DNA from: Actinomadura rifamycini DSM 43936
GTDB taxonomy: Bacteria; Actinomycetota; Actinomycetes; Streptosporangiales; Streptosporangiaceae
NCBI RefSeq assembly: GCF_000425065.1
Contig: NZ_AULB01000025.1
Span: 1-64,000 of the forward strand
Direction of reading: 5' to 3'
DNA length: 64,000 nucleotides
Each line of letters opens with the position of its first letter. Position 1 is the first letter of the stretch. The notes beneath the pieces were generated by a model, which made no database searches, was not told the DNA's origin, and saw only the letters and a program-made list of their open reading frames with translations. Made by a program: the position numbers and the translations under genes. Shown piece by piece: positions 33,399 through 41,134 of this stretch.

Positions 33399-34298
33399 TC
33401 AGGCGGCCGCGGCCTTCTCCGCGACGCCCCCGATCGCCTTGACGGCGACGTCCGGCTGGTCCACGTACACGTAGTGGCCGCTCTTCTCGGCGACGGTCAG
33501 CTTGCTCGCGCTCGACAGCTCCAGCCACTTCTTCTGGCCCGCCGTCCACGCGTCCTCAAGGCCCTGGCCGTACCGGGGGACGGCCGCCAGGTACGGCTGC
33601 CCGTGCTTGATCACCTCGACGGGGATGCTCCCGGCGGACTTCACCGGCCCGTCCTTCATCACGAGCTGCTCGGGGTTCTGCCCCTGCGCGACCGCGATGT
33701 TCTGGGCGCGCAGCTCCGCCGCCGGGCCCGTCGCCGACTCGGGGATGATCCTGCTGACGTCGGTGGTCATCATCGCCGGCGTGGCGTCCATCAGGACCAG
33801 GCCCTTCACCCGGTCGGTGTGGTCGGGGGCGTACCGGGCGGCGATCAGTCCGCCCAGCGAGTGCCCCGCCAGCACCACCGGACGGTCGCCGGCGACCTGG
33901 TCGAGCACCCCGGTCAGCACCTTCCCGGTGCTGTCGAAGCTCTGCGGCCCGTCCGGCTTGGCGCTCGCGCCCGACCCGAGCCGGTCGTAGGAGCACACCC
34001 GGTACTCGGCGCTCACCGACTTCTGGAGCGCGGCCAGCTTGTCCACACCGTCGCCCGCACCGTGCAGGAGGACCACGACCGGCTTGCCGTCCGCGAGCTC
34101 ACCGGAGCACGACACGTTCACCGACTTGCCGTCCACGTCGAGCTTCTCGGCGCCCGTGAACGTCGCGGCCTCCGCCTTCGGGCTCGCGGCCAGCGGGTCC
34201 CAGTTCTCCAGGTCCTCACCGTCGCAGCCGACGAGCCCGGCGCCGAGCACAGCGGCGGAGAGGGCGGTCAGAGCAGCGGTCTTGACGGTGCGGAACAT
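33399..34298 (-). CDS. Secreted alpha/beta-hydrolase lipoprotein
   Basis: 299 residues. Signal peptide with lipobox VGC near residue 25, then an alpha/beta-hydrolase: VVVLLHGAGDGVDKLAALQK (oxyanion region), YDRLGSGASAKPDG, nucleophile in LAGHSLGGLIAARY, and the final His in AEKSGHYVYVDQPD. It should be anchored outside the membrane as an esterase- or lipase-like enzyme; the substrate is unknown. The stop lies at the bidirectional terminator. No linked genes. Confidence 0.9.
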   Translation of the reverse strand: MFRTVKTAALTALSAAVLGAGLVGCDGEDLENWDPLAASPKAEAATFTGAEKLDVDGKSVNVSCSGELADGKPVVVLLHGAGDGVDKLAALQKSVSAEYRVCSYDRLGSGASAKPDGPQSFDSTGKVLTGVLDQVAGDRPVVLAGHSLGGLIAARYAPDHTDRVKGLVLMDATPAMMTTDVSRIIPESATGPAAELRAQNIAVAQGQNPEQLVMKDGPVKSAGSIPVEVIKHGQPYLAAVPRYGQGLEDAWTAGQKKWLELSSASKLTVAEKSGHYVYVDQPDVAVKAIGGVAEKAAAA

Positions 34299-34427
34299 CG
34301 TGGTCCTCCATAGCGGGAGCGGGGGTCTGCCTCGCGCCTCGGCGCGGTGTCCGTGGCGACGAGAAGAACGCTACGGAATCGGCACCCCACGAATCGTCAC
34401 CGCTCAGCGGACATTCCCGGGTAGCTC

Positions 34428-34679
34428 TCACGGGGGACAAGCCCCGCGCACCTTCCCAGGGGTCCACGCGACCTCGACCACGTACTTGCCCCGGACGCCG
34501 CCCGCCTCCAGCGCCCGGTGCGCCGCCGCTGTCTCCTCCAGGGGGAAGACTGCGTCCACCGCGGGGCTCAGCTTGCCCTCGACCACATGGCGGGCGAGGT
34601 CGTCGAAGTCCGCCCGCGTGGGGTTGCCGCTGAAGAAGCGCACGCGTCCGCGCCCGTGGACGGCGCCGGACGCCCCCAA
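34428..34679 (-). pseudogene. C-terminal stub of a zinc-type alcohol dehydrogenase/quinone reductase
   Basis: About 80 residues. RVRFFSGNPTRADFDDLARH, VVEGKLSPAVDAVFPLEETA and AAHRALEAGGVRGKYVVEV match the C-terminus of MDR-family NAD(P)-dependent dehydrogenases. The GroES-like and Rossmann parts (~230 residues) are missing upstream, so this is a truncated remnant. Confidence 0.8.
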
Positions 34680-34733
34680 GAGCCGGTGACATGACAGCAG
34701 CCTGAAATTCTGCGGTGACCAGGTACGGCGCGC

Positions 34734-35269
34734 TCAGCGGGCCGCGTCCACTCGGCCGAGAAGCGCGCCGCATCTGCCGAGGAATCGGCGAACCCGGTTG
34801 GGCGGCGGGAAGAACGGGTCGTCGTCCCGGCGCCGCGCGGGGACGCGTCGCGGCGGCGCGGCGGGCCTCCGGTTCGGCGGCCCGGTCGCCGCACCGTGCC
34901 GGACGTCCGTCCGGCGGGCCTTCGGGGCCGGTGGCGGCGGCCAGGGCACGGCGAGTCCGCGGACGCGGGCGAGCAGCGCGCGTCCGTCCGCGAACTCCTC
35001 CAGGCGGTCGCTGCGGAGGAGCCAGAACGAGCCGGTGTACTCGCCCGCCCACGCCACCGCGCCCGGCAGCACGCGCCGCACCTCGGCGAGCACCGCTTCG
35101 TCGTCTCGTCCAGGCACCCGTGCCCGCGCTGGTAGTCGGACAGCGCCTCCAGCCGCCGCGCGACAAGCCGTCCGTCGAGCCGCTCGCTGAACCAGCCGGG
35201 GCACAGGTCTCCCAGCTCCGCCGCCACGCGCCGAACCTCGCCCCGCGCCGCCGGTGGGATGTCTACCAT
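34734..35269 (-). pseudogene. Frame-disrupted hypothetical gene
   Basis: From ATG 35269 one frame reads MVDIPPAARGEVRRVAAELG, GDLCPGWFSERLDGRLVARR and SDYQRGHGCLDE. Coherent sequence then continues in another frame: DDEAVLAEVRRVLPGAVAWA, GEYTGSFWLLRSDRLEEFAD and ALLARVRGLAVPWPPP to a stop at 34734. The switch lies near 35105-35115. The whole would be a ~175-residue protein of unknown function. Frame loss could be real decay or a sequencing error. Confidence 0.6.
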
Positions 35270-35298
35270 GGCCGCACCTCCTCCCTTGTGGGTTGGTA

Positions 35299-35345
35299 GC
35301 CGCGCGGTCGGGACCAGGGTTCCAATCTCACCCCGACCGCGCGGC
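35299..35345. repeat. Large inverted repeat in the gap before the GntR locus
   Basis: Arms GCCGCGCGGTCGGG (35299-35312) and CCCGACCGCGCGGC (35332-35345) are perfectly complementary over 14 bp, with a 19-nt loop. It may be a terminator for upstream plus-strand transcription or a junction relic. Confidence 0.55.
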
Positions 35346-35415
35346 GCTCTCGTCCCGCCAGCTCTCGGCCCCGTTCACAAAGGCAGCCGGGAGTCGACGG
35401 CACGACCTAACTTTA

Positions 35416-35453
35416 ATGCTTATCGCGATAAGCATACAAGAGGTAATCAAATG
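35416..35453 (+). promoter_or_regulatory. Perfect operator palindrome plus orphan ribosome site and start codon
   Basis: ATGCTTATCGCGATAAGCAT (35416-35435) is a perfect 20-nt palindrome, followed by AAGAGGTAATCAA and ATG 35451. The frame after the ATG soon runs antisense into the GntR gene and encodes only Gly-rich and antisense sequence. A similar core, TCGCGATAG, occurs upstream of the UTRA-only gene. This looks like a regulated leader that has lost its gene. Confidence 0.65.
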
Positions 35454-35495
35454 AAGCCGCCGGGTCACCGAGGGGGTGGCGGCGGCTCAGGAGGG

Positions 35496-36203
35496 TCAGA
35501 CCGGGAGGCGGTATTGCAACTCGTACAAATGGGACCCTTTGATGAGCACCGAGACCTCTACGGGACGGTCATGGTCGGAGTAGACGACCCTGACTTGCCG
35601 AAGGACCGGCACGTTCGGCAGTGACAGGAGCTCGGCCTCCTCGCTCGTCGGCATCCGCGCGGACACGGCGTCGACGTGGTGACGCAGAGGGAGTCCGAGC
35701 TCGGCCAGCACTCGGGGCGCACCACCGCGAATCCTCTGGTGTCCGGCCAGGTCGGTGCCGTGCGCCAGCTCAAGGGGGTAGTACGACCGGTCGAGCTCCA
35801 CCGGACGTCCGGCATGCCGCAGCAACCGACGACGCATCATGACCCGCTCGCCGTCCCGCAAGCCGAATGCGACGGCGACCTCGTGCGGGGCCACGACCTC
35901 GGCGACCTCCAGCAGTTCGTACGAGTAGCCGCCCGGAGCCGGCTCGAAGTACACCTCGGCCCCGACCCGGAACGGCTGGCGGTCACGGACGAACACGCCC
36001 TTGCCCTGCCGGCTGGTCAGGTAGCCCTCGCCCTTGAGCACCGCCAGAGCCTTCTGCACGGTGGTGTTGGCCACCCCGAACTCTTCCACCAGGCGCGCCG
36101 TGGAGGGCAGCTGGGTTCCGGGTGCGATGTCGCCCGCCATGATCCGGGCTCGCAGGATCGCGGCCATCCGCTCGTACGGCGGCCGTTCGTCAGCACGCAC
36201 CAT
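35496..36203 (-). CDS. GntR/HutC-family regulator with UTRA domain
   Basis: 235 residues from ATG 36203 (MVRADERPPYERMAAILRAR). GntR HTH: AGDIAPGTQLPSTARLVEEF, GVANTTVQKALAVLKGEGYL and RQGKGVFVRD. UTRA ligand domain: GERVMMRRRLLRHAGRPVEL ... DRSYYPLELA and YSDHDRPVEVSVLIKGSHLY. An upstream frame to 36302 is excluded because it overlaps the preceding gene. It follows the UTRA-only gene by 5 nt; TATCGCGATA palindromes flank the pair. Confidence 0.92.
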   Translation of the reverse strand: MVRADERPPYERMAAILRARIMAGDIAPGTQLPSTARLVEEFGVANTTVQKALAVLKGEGYLTSRQGKGVFVRDRQPFRVGAEVYFEPAPGGYSYELLEVAEVVAPHEVAVAFGLRDGERVMMRRRLLRHAGRPVELDRSYYPLELAHGTDLAGHQRIRGGAPRVLAELGLPLRHHVDAVSARMPTSEEAELLSLPNVPVLRQVRVVYSDHDRPVEVSVLIKGSHLYELQYRLPV

Positions 36204-36208
36204 GTCCG

Positions 36209-36739
36209 TCAACTCGCAATCATCCGGTAGCGCAAGCGGCGCCCCTCGGGAACCATGACCATCACCGAGTACTCGAACGGCACTCCTTCGGCCGTCAGGC
36301 ACGTCCGTCGCAGCACGATCACCGGAGCCTCGTCCGGGAGCCCGAGCCCGTCCGCTTCCTCAGCGGTCGCCGGACGAACCTCGATCTCTTCACGAGCCTC
36401 GTGCACGGTGTATCCGAGGTCGGCCAGCAACGTGACCGCACCGCCTTTGATCTTCGCGTGTTCGGCGAGCGCCGTCCCGGCGGCCACGTCGGCCGGATAC
36501 CACGAGTCGACCAGTTCGACAGGGCGATCGTCCAGCAGGATCGTTCTCCCGCGCAGCACGGCCGACGCGTCCTCCGGCAACGCCAGGGCCGCGGCCGCAT
36601 CCGCAGGTGGCGCCGTCATGACGACCTTGCGGAGATTCTGCGTGCCCGTGCGTCCGGCCTGAGCCGCTTCTTGGGACCAGGCGTCGCCCTCCCCGTCCCG
36701 CCGGGGAGCGAGGTAGGGCAACGAACTCACGGCCCACAT
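36209..36739 (-). CDS. Stand-alone UTRA ligand-binding protein (no HTH)
   Basis: 176 residues from ATG 36739 with perfect AAGGAG; an in-frame GTG at 36763 is less well placed. The sequence has the UTRA pattern: GRTILLDDRPVELVDSWYPA, EIEVRPATAEEADGLGLPDE, APVIVLRRTCLTAEGVPFEY, and an RRLRYRMIAS end like the C-terminus of HutC proteins. The N-terminal 50 residues hold no GntR HTH. It is translated just ahead of the full GntR-UTRA gene, so it may form mixed dimers with it or act as a ligand sink. Confidence 0.85.
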   Translation of the reverse strand: MWAVSSLPYLAPRRDGEGDAWSQEAAQAGRTGTQNLRKVVMTAPPADAAAALALPEDASAVLRGRTILLDDRPVELVDSWYPADVAAGTALAEHAKIKGGAVTLLADLGYTVHEAREEIEVRPATAEEADGLGLPDEAPVIVLRRTCLTAEGVPFEYSVMVMVPEGRRLRYRMIAS

Positions 36740-36761
36740 GGCTCTCTCCTTCAAGTCATCC

Positions 36762-36779
36762 ACTTCTCGCGATAGCCAT
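36762..36779. promoter_or_regulatory. Imperfect copy of the TATCGCGATA operator
   Basis: ACTTCTCGCGATAGCCAT shares the TCGCGATAxxCAT core with the perfect palindrome at 35416-35435. It lies 23 nt upstream of the UTRA-only gene start, in a promoter position, so the GntR protein may repress its own operon. Confidence 0.5.
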
Positions 36780-36959
36780 TATGGACACACGGTCGTCCGC
36801 CCCCGTTCCGACGGAATCCCTCGCAGCCCCCGCCGTACTCGCGAGGGGGCGCCTGGAGCGCTGGGCCGTCACTGTGAGCGTCGTGTGCTCTATGTGATGT
36901 GTGTGGCGGCAGGGCCTGGGCCCCTCAGGTCGACCGGCTTGTGACGGCCGCCCACGATC

Positions 36960-37106
36960 GGCGAGAACTGCGTCGAGGTGAGCGGCCTCCGCCGCGCGGT
37001 CGCCGTCCACGACAGCAAGGACGCCGTCGGGCCGAAGCTGCTGTTCGACCGGGGGGCCTTCGGGGCGCTGCTCGGCGCGATCAGGTCGGGCGCCCACGAC
37101 CTCTGA
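36960..37106 (+). pseudogene. DUF397 C-terminal fragment
   Basis: The frame GENCVEVSGLRRAVAVHDSK then DAVGPKLLFDRGAFGALLGA and IRSGAHDL ends at TGA 37104. This is the DUF397 signature (NCVEV ... VRDSKD ... F). An in-frame stop at 36942 lies just upstream and no start codon follows it, so the N-terminal part (usually WRKSS) is gone. DUF397 proteins normally pair with Xre-DUF5753 regulators; none is present. The rest of 36780-36959 holds nothing recognisable. Confidence 0.75.
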
Positions 37107-37125
37107 GGTTCCGCGAGGCGGGTGG

Positions 37126-37875
37126 TCAGTAGGCGAGTTCTCCGATGCCGCCGTCGACGCGCAGCACGGTGCCGGCGGTGTACGCGGACTCGTCCGAGGC
37201 TAGGTAGACGGCCGCCTTCGCCAGCTCGGTGGCCGTACCGAGGCGGTGGAGGGGCACCGTGCGGCGGAGTTCGTCGTAGATGGCGGCCTGGCGCTCGGGG
37301 CCGAGGGGCTTGAACGTGTCGGTGACGGTCGGCCCCGGGCTCAGTCCGTTGACCCGGACGCCCCGGTCCCTCAGCTCATAGGTCAGCCCGCGGGACAACG
37401 ACAGCAGGCCGGCCTTGGCGGCGCCGTAGACGGCCGCGTTCTCGTGCCCGATGAAAGCCGAGACCGAGCCGACGAGGATGACCGACGCTCCCTGCGACAG
37501 GAGCGGCAGCAGGGCTCTGATCAGGAAGAACGGCGCCTTGAGGTTGGTGGCGACGAGCCTGTCGAACGCCTCTTCGGTCCATGCTTCGATCGGCAGGTGG
37601 GTGACGTCGGCGGCGTTGATCATCACGATGTCGAGCCGCGGCCACTCGTCCCGCAGCCGCGCCGCGAGGGCCGCCTGGCCGGGCACGTCGCCGGCGTCGC
37701 TGCGGATGGGCAGCAGCGGACCGTCCAACCGCCGGGCGGCCTCGTCCAGCCGTTCCGGCGAGCGGCCGGTGATCGCGACGGACGCGCCCTCGGCGAGGAA
37801 CTCGCGGGCGGTCTCGAACCCGATGCCGCCCGTCCCGCCGGTGATCAGCGCGTACTTCTCCTCAAGACGACCCAT
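37126..37875 (-). CDS. Short-chain dehydrogenase/reductase
   Basis: 249 residues from ATG 37875 with GAGGAGAAAG; an upstream frame to 37944 runs through the operator region and is rejected. TGGTGGIG cofactor motif near the N-terminus, ITGRSPERLDE suggesting NADP(H) preference, catalytic Ser in VGSVSAF and YGAAKAG. C-terminal TAGTVLRVDGGIGE. NINA-type NNAG is replaced by MINAADV. Divergent from a TetR gene through two similar operators, so it is probably TetR-repressed. Confidence 0.92.
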   Translation of the reverse strand: MGRLEEKYALITGGTGGIGFETAREFLAEGASVAITGRSPERLDEAARRLDGPLLPIRSDAGDVPGQAALAARLRDEWPRLDIVMINAADVTHLPIEAWTEEAFDRLVATNLKAPFFLIRALLPLLSQGASVILVGSVSAFIGHENAAVYGAAKAGLLSLSRGLTYELRDRGVRVNGLSPGPTVTDTFKPLGPERQAAIYDELRRTVPLHRLGTATELAKAAVYLASDESAYTAGTVLRVDGGIGELAY

Positions 37876-37924
37876 CGATCTTTCTCCTCGCTCGCGCTCA
37901 AGGCGCGTCGTCGCGGTGCGCCCG

Positions 37925-37995
37925 ACTTCTGTGCGGGCGTTCAAGAAGTACCTCGGGCAGCACCGTACGGAGTTTTGTGCGGGCGGTCAAAAAGT
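37925..37995. promoter_or_regulatory. Two 25-nt operator-like repeats between SDR and TetR genes
   Basis: The segments 37925-37949 and 37971-37995 share TGTGCGGGCG in the centre and have complementary ends (ACTTCT with AGAAGT; TTTTG with CAAAA). Their starts are 46 bp apart. The second lies just upstream of the TAGCCT -10 box of the TetR gene (37998-38003). They are probable TetR operators controlling both genes. Confidence 0.65.
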
Positions 37996-38009
37996 CGTAG
38001 CCTGGGGGC

Positions 38010-38609
38010 ATGGCACGGACGGGGCGCCCCCGCGCGTTCGACAAGGAGCAGGCTCTGGAGCGCGCGCTCCTGCTGTTCTGGTCCCGGGGCTACGGCGCGA
38101 CCTCCGTCCAGGACCTCGTCGACGCGCTGGCCGTGGAGCGGGGCAGCCTGTACGGCGCCTTCGGCGACAAGCGGAGCTTCTACCTGGCGGCGGTCCGGCT
38201 CTACTGGGACACCTACGAGCGGCGGCTGGTCGCGGCGCTGGAGGACGGGCCGGTGCTGCCGGCGTTGCGCGAGGTGCTCGCGACCCCGGCCCGGGCGCAC
38301 GAGTACGCCTCCGACGTCGGCGTTCCGCGAGGGTGCATGATCGGCAACACCACCGCCGAACTGGTCCCGGAGGACGCCGAGGCCGGCGAGATCGTGGCCC
38401 GCTCGCACGCCCGTTTCACCGGCATCGTCGCCGACGCGCTGCGGCGCGCGCAGGCCACCGGCGAGGTCACCCGGGACGCCGCCCCGGAGGCCCAGGCCCA
38501 GCTGCTGCTGTTCACCGTCCAGGGCCTGTCCCTGGTGTCCCGCACCGGACTCGACACGAGCACCGCGCTCGCCGCCGTCGACACCCTGATCGACTCCCTC
38601 CGCGCCTGA
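38010..38609 (+). CDS. TetR-family transcriptional regulator
   Basis: 199 residues. HTH: ALLLFWSRGYGATSVQDLVD then LAVERGSLYGAFGDKRSFYL; the C-terminal domain has PRGCMIGNTTAELVPEDAEA, typical of the AcuR/TetR_C-like subgroup that controls aldehyde or quinone reductases. ATG 38010 follows TAGCCT by 6 nt (leaderless). It is divergent from the SDR gene at 37126, the likely target. Confidence 0.94.
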   Translation: MARTGRPRAFDKEQALERALLLFWSRGYGATSVQDLVDALAVERGSLYGAFGDKRSFYLAAVRLYWDTYERRLVAALEDGPVLPALREVLATPARAHEYASDVGVPRGCMIGNTTAELVPEDAEAGEIVARSHARFTGIVADALRRAQATGEVTRDAAPEAQAQLLLFTVQGLSLVSRTGLDTSTALAAVDTLIDSLRA

Positions 38610-38617
38610 GGCGCGGA
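38599..38617 (+). terminator. Short hairpin overlapping the TetR stop codon
   Basis: TCCGCGCC / GGCGCGGA form 8 bp with the TGA stop codon in the loop. There is no U-tract. Confidence 0.45.
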
Positions 38618-38661
38618 CTCGACGCTCGGGGCACCCGTCGTCGGCGGGGCAGGATGGACGG

Positions 38662-39522
38662 GTGTCCGAATCCTCGCCGCCCGGTGGCTTCGGGAACGCC
38701 AGTGTCCGTGTCGGGGACACGGTGCGTCGGCGGCCCGCCGCCCGTGCGGAGTTCGTCCACCGGCTTCTCGGTTCGCTGGAGCGGGCGGGGCGGGACGCGT
38801 GGCGTTGCGTGAGTTCTGTATTGAGCGGTTCGGGGCACTGCCGGTTCGGGGGGCGGGCGATGCTCGACCCCGGGACGGCGTGGCCGGAGTGCGGTGGTGT
38901 TCCGCTGAGCCTGTTCGCGGTCCTCGACCTCGACGTCCTGGCGCCCTGGCTCGGCGATCTGGTGCCGGACGGGACGGGGGTGCTCAACTTCTTCTACCTC
39001 GACGGCCACTCCGACCTGGCGGCACCCGCCGCGGTGGAGCGGGCGCTCGAGTTCGCTCTCGACGCGCCGGAGGTGGGGGCCGTCGTCCCGGCGCGTCCGG
39101 GGCTCGCCGCCGAGACGGACGCGCCCGGCGGGTGCAGCGTCTTCGCGTCGGTCGCGTGGACGGTCTCGCCCGGGTTCGCCTTCCCGGACGACTACGACCC
39201 CGCCTGGGACGTGCTCGGCGCGGGGACGGACGCCGTCCGCGACTACATCGCCACCTGGAACCCGGACAGCGACTGGCCCGAGCGGCCGGGCGCGCTCTAC
39301 AGCACCGACCTCGCCTTCGGCTGGCCGGCCTTCCCGACGGGAAGCGCGTCGGGTTTTCCGGACGCCGAGGCGTCGAGAGCCCATCAGCATCTGCTCCAGT
39401 TGTCGGAGCAGGACGATTGGCACATGGGCGGCGACGGGGGCTGGATGCACTGGTCGATACCGGTCGAGGCGCTGCGCGCCGGCGACTTCCGGGGTGCCGT
39501 CCCGACCCCGGACTACTGGTGA
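38662..39522 (+). pseudogene. Chimera: phosphotransferase N-terminus joined to frame-disrupted DUF1963 gene
   Basis: The open frame codes 286 residues, but residues 1-48 (PPGGFGNASVRVGDTVRRRP, FVHRLLGSLERAGRDA) match the start of aminoglycoside/trifolitoxin-immunity-type phosphotransferases. From ~65 it is DUF1963/YwqG-like (GTAWPECGGVPLSLFAVLDL, GVLNFFYLDGHSDL, DDWHMGGDGGWMHWSIP). At the join another frame (GTG 38799) reads VALREFCIERFGAL, the expected DUF1963 N-terminus. The locus is therefore best read as a fusion junction at ~38797 plus a frame change before ~38860. CAGGAT 6 nt before GTG 38662 may still drive it. Confidence 0.65.
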
Positions 39523-39524
39523 CG

Positions 39525-41051
39525 TCAGCGGCGGGAGAACTCGGCCCTGACTTTGCTCGACCAGATGAACGGCTGGACGCCGAGCCAGAACAGGCCCAGG
39601 AGGAGAAGCGCGGCGAACAAGGGGCCGTTCTGGTCCGGTTCCAGGTCCGGGCCCGCCCCTGCCGCCGAATAGACGGGGACGACCCAGAGGAGGGCCGCCA
39701 GGCCCTCGACGGGCACGACCACGGTGAGCAGGGCGCGGCGGGCAAGCGGGTGCGCCACCTGTTCGGCGAGCGACGGGTTCACCGCGGCGAACACGAGCAT
39801 GAACGCGAGGGCGCTCAGAACCCAGGAGACCTCGAACCCGACGTGGGGCTCGATGTTGGGTATGCCGCCGAACCACCGCTGATGCCCGAAGACGATGAGA
39901 GTTTCCAGGTGAAGGCCACCGAGGATCGCGAACATCAAGGTGAGGACGAGCGGCGGCCTGTGCGGCAGGAACCACGCCCCGCACATGAGGACCAACACCA
40001 CGACCACGGGCAGCAGCAGAAAAATCGATTCGCGCCAGTACAGCTCGATGGGGAGCGTCCCGCTCCCCCCTCTCCACGGCCCGGCCAAAAGGGCTAGGAC
40101 GGCGACCGCGGTGCACAGGAGCGCGGCTCTGACGATGGCCGTCCGGTGGCGCCTGAACGGGACGTCGCCGGTGGACGGGCGGAGGAGCGCGGTGGGCGGT
40201 GGCCGGTCGAGGGTGGTGGTCTGTCCGGTGGCCGGGCCGAGGGCGGCTTGGAGCAGGTCGCGGGCTTCGGCGGGTGACAGGCGGTCGGACGGGTCCTTGC
40301 GCAGGAGGCCGTCGAGGACCCGGGCGAGCGGGCCGCCGCAGCTTGGCGGGGCGTGCCGGGCGGTGGCGATGGCGACGAAGACGGCGCCGTGGCCGGGGCC
40401 GTCGAACGGGCGGCGGCCCTCGACCGCCGTGTAGAGGGTGGCGGCCAGGGACCACAGGTCGGAGGCCGGGGTGACGGCGCCGCCCCGCACCTGCTCGGGG
40501 GACATGTAGGCGGGCGTGCCCAGCACCGCGCCCGAGCGGGTGATGGTGACGTCGCCCTCCAGGGCGGCGATGCCGAAGTCGGTGAGGAGGACCCGGTCGC
40601 CTTCGAGGAGCACGTTCGCGGGCTTGACGTCGCGGTGGACGACGCCTTGGGCGTGGGCCGCCGTGAGGGCGTCCAGCATCGCGAGGCCGATCGCGGCGAC
40701 CCGGTGCGGGGGCAGCGCGGTCTGTTCGGCCAGGAGGTCTTCGAGGGAGCGGCCGCGGACGAGTTCCATGACGATCCAGGGGCGGCCGTCGTCGCCCATC
40801 ACCCGGTCGTGGACGGTGACGATGCCGGGGTGCCGGAGGCGTGCGGCGGCGCGGGCCTCGCGTTCCATCCGCGCGTACCAGACGTCCCGTTCCTGGTCGG
40901 TGACCTGGTCGGGTACGCGGAGCTCCTTGACGGCGACGTCGCGGTCGAGGTCGATGTCGCGGGCGTGCCACACCGCGCCCATGCCGCCCTGGCCGATCCG
41001 GCCGAGCCTCCGGTACCGCCCCGCCAGTACCCCGTCGCCGTCCCAGCCCAT
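39525..41051 (-). CDS. Ser/Thr protein kinase with polytopic membrane C-terminus
   Basis: 508 residues. PknB-type kinase domain (~10-275): glycine loop RIGQGGMGAVW, Lys42 in VAVKEL, HRDVKPANVLL, DFGIAAL, GTPAYMSPEQV and DLWSLAATLY. A short linker follows, then about six hydrophobic helices from ~310 to 495 (for example RAALLCTAVAVLALLAG, IFLLLPVVVVLVLMCGAWFL). Most actinobacterial kinases have one TM and an external sensor; here the sensor would be the membrane bundle. ATG 41051 is preceded by TAGGTT with a 6-nt spacer. Confidence 0.93.
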   Translation of the reverse strand: MGWDGDGVLAGRYRRLGRIGQGGMGAVWHARDIDLDRDVAVKELRVPDQVTDQERDVWYARMEREARAAARLRHPGIVTVHDRVMGDDGRPWIVMELVRGRSLEDLLAEQTALPPHRVAAIGLAMLDALTAAHAQGVVHRDVKPANVLLEGDRVLLTDFGIAALEGDVTITRSGAVLGTPAYMSPEQVRGGAVTPASDLWSLAATLYTAVEGRRPFDGPGHGAVFVAIATARHAPPSCGGPLARVLDGLLRKDPSDRLSPAEARDLLQAALGPATGQTTTLDRPPPTALLRPSTGDVPFRRHRTAIVRAALLCTAVAVLALLAGPWRGGSGTLPIELYWRESIFLLLPVVVVLVLMCGAWFLPHRPPLVLTLMFAILGGLHLETLIVFGHQRWFGGIPNIEPHVGFEVSWVLSALAFMLVFAAVNPSLAEQVAHPLARRALLTVVVPVEGLAALLWVVPVYSAAGAGPDLEPDQNGPLFAALLLLGLFWLGVQPFIWSSKVRAEFSRR

Positions 41052-41094
41052 GATCGGAACCTATCGGGCCGGGGCGGCGGGGAGAAGGCACTCG

Positions 41095-41130
41095 CGCCGA
41101 CTGGCAGACACGAGTGTCTGCCAGTCGGCG
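41095..41130 (-). terminator. Terminator of the TIGR03086-like gene
   Basis: A perfect 16-bp stem (41095-41110 with 41115-41130, containing CTGGCAGACA/TGTCTGCCAG) with loop CGAG lies 4 nt beyond the stop codon at 41135, between that gene and the kinase on the same strand. Confidence 0.85.
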
Positions 41131-41134
41131 GCCG

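Noticed and set aside
35299..35345. tRNA-like fragment or attachment site
   Set aside because: GGGTTCCAATC resembles a T-arm, but stems of a tRNA cannot be drawn; the region is explained by a simple 14-bp inverted repeat.
35451..35624. Plus-strand gene starting at ATG 35451 behind the palindrome
   Set aside because: It runs antisense into the GntR gene and encodes Gly-rich sequence without similarity; the leader is noted but not a gene.
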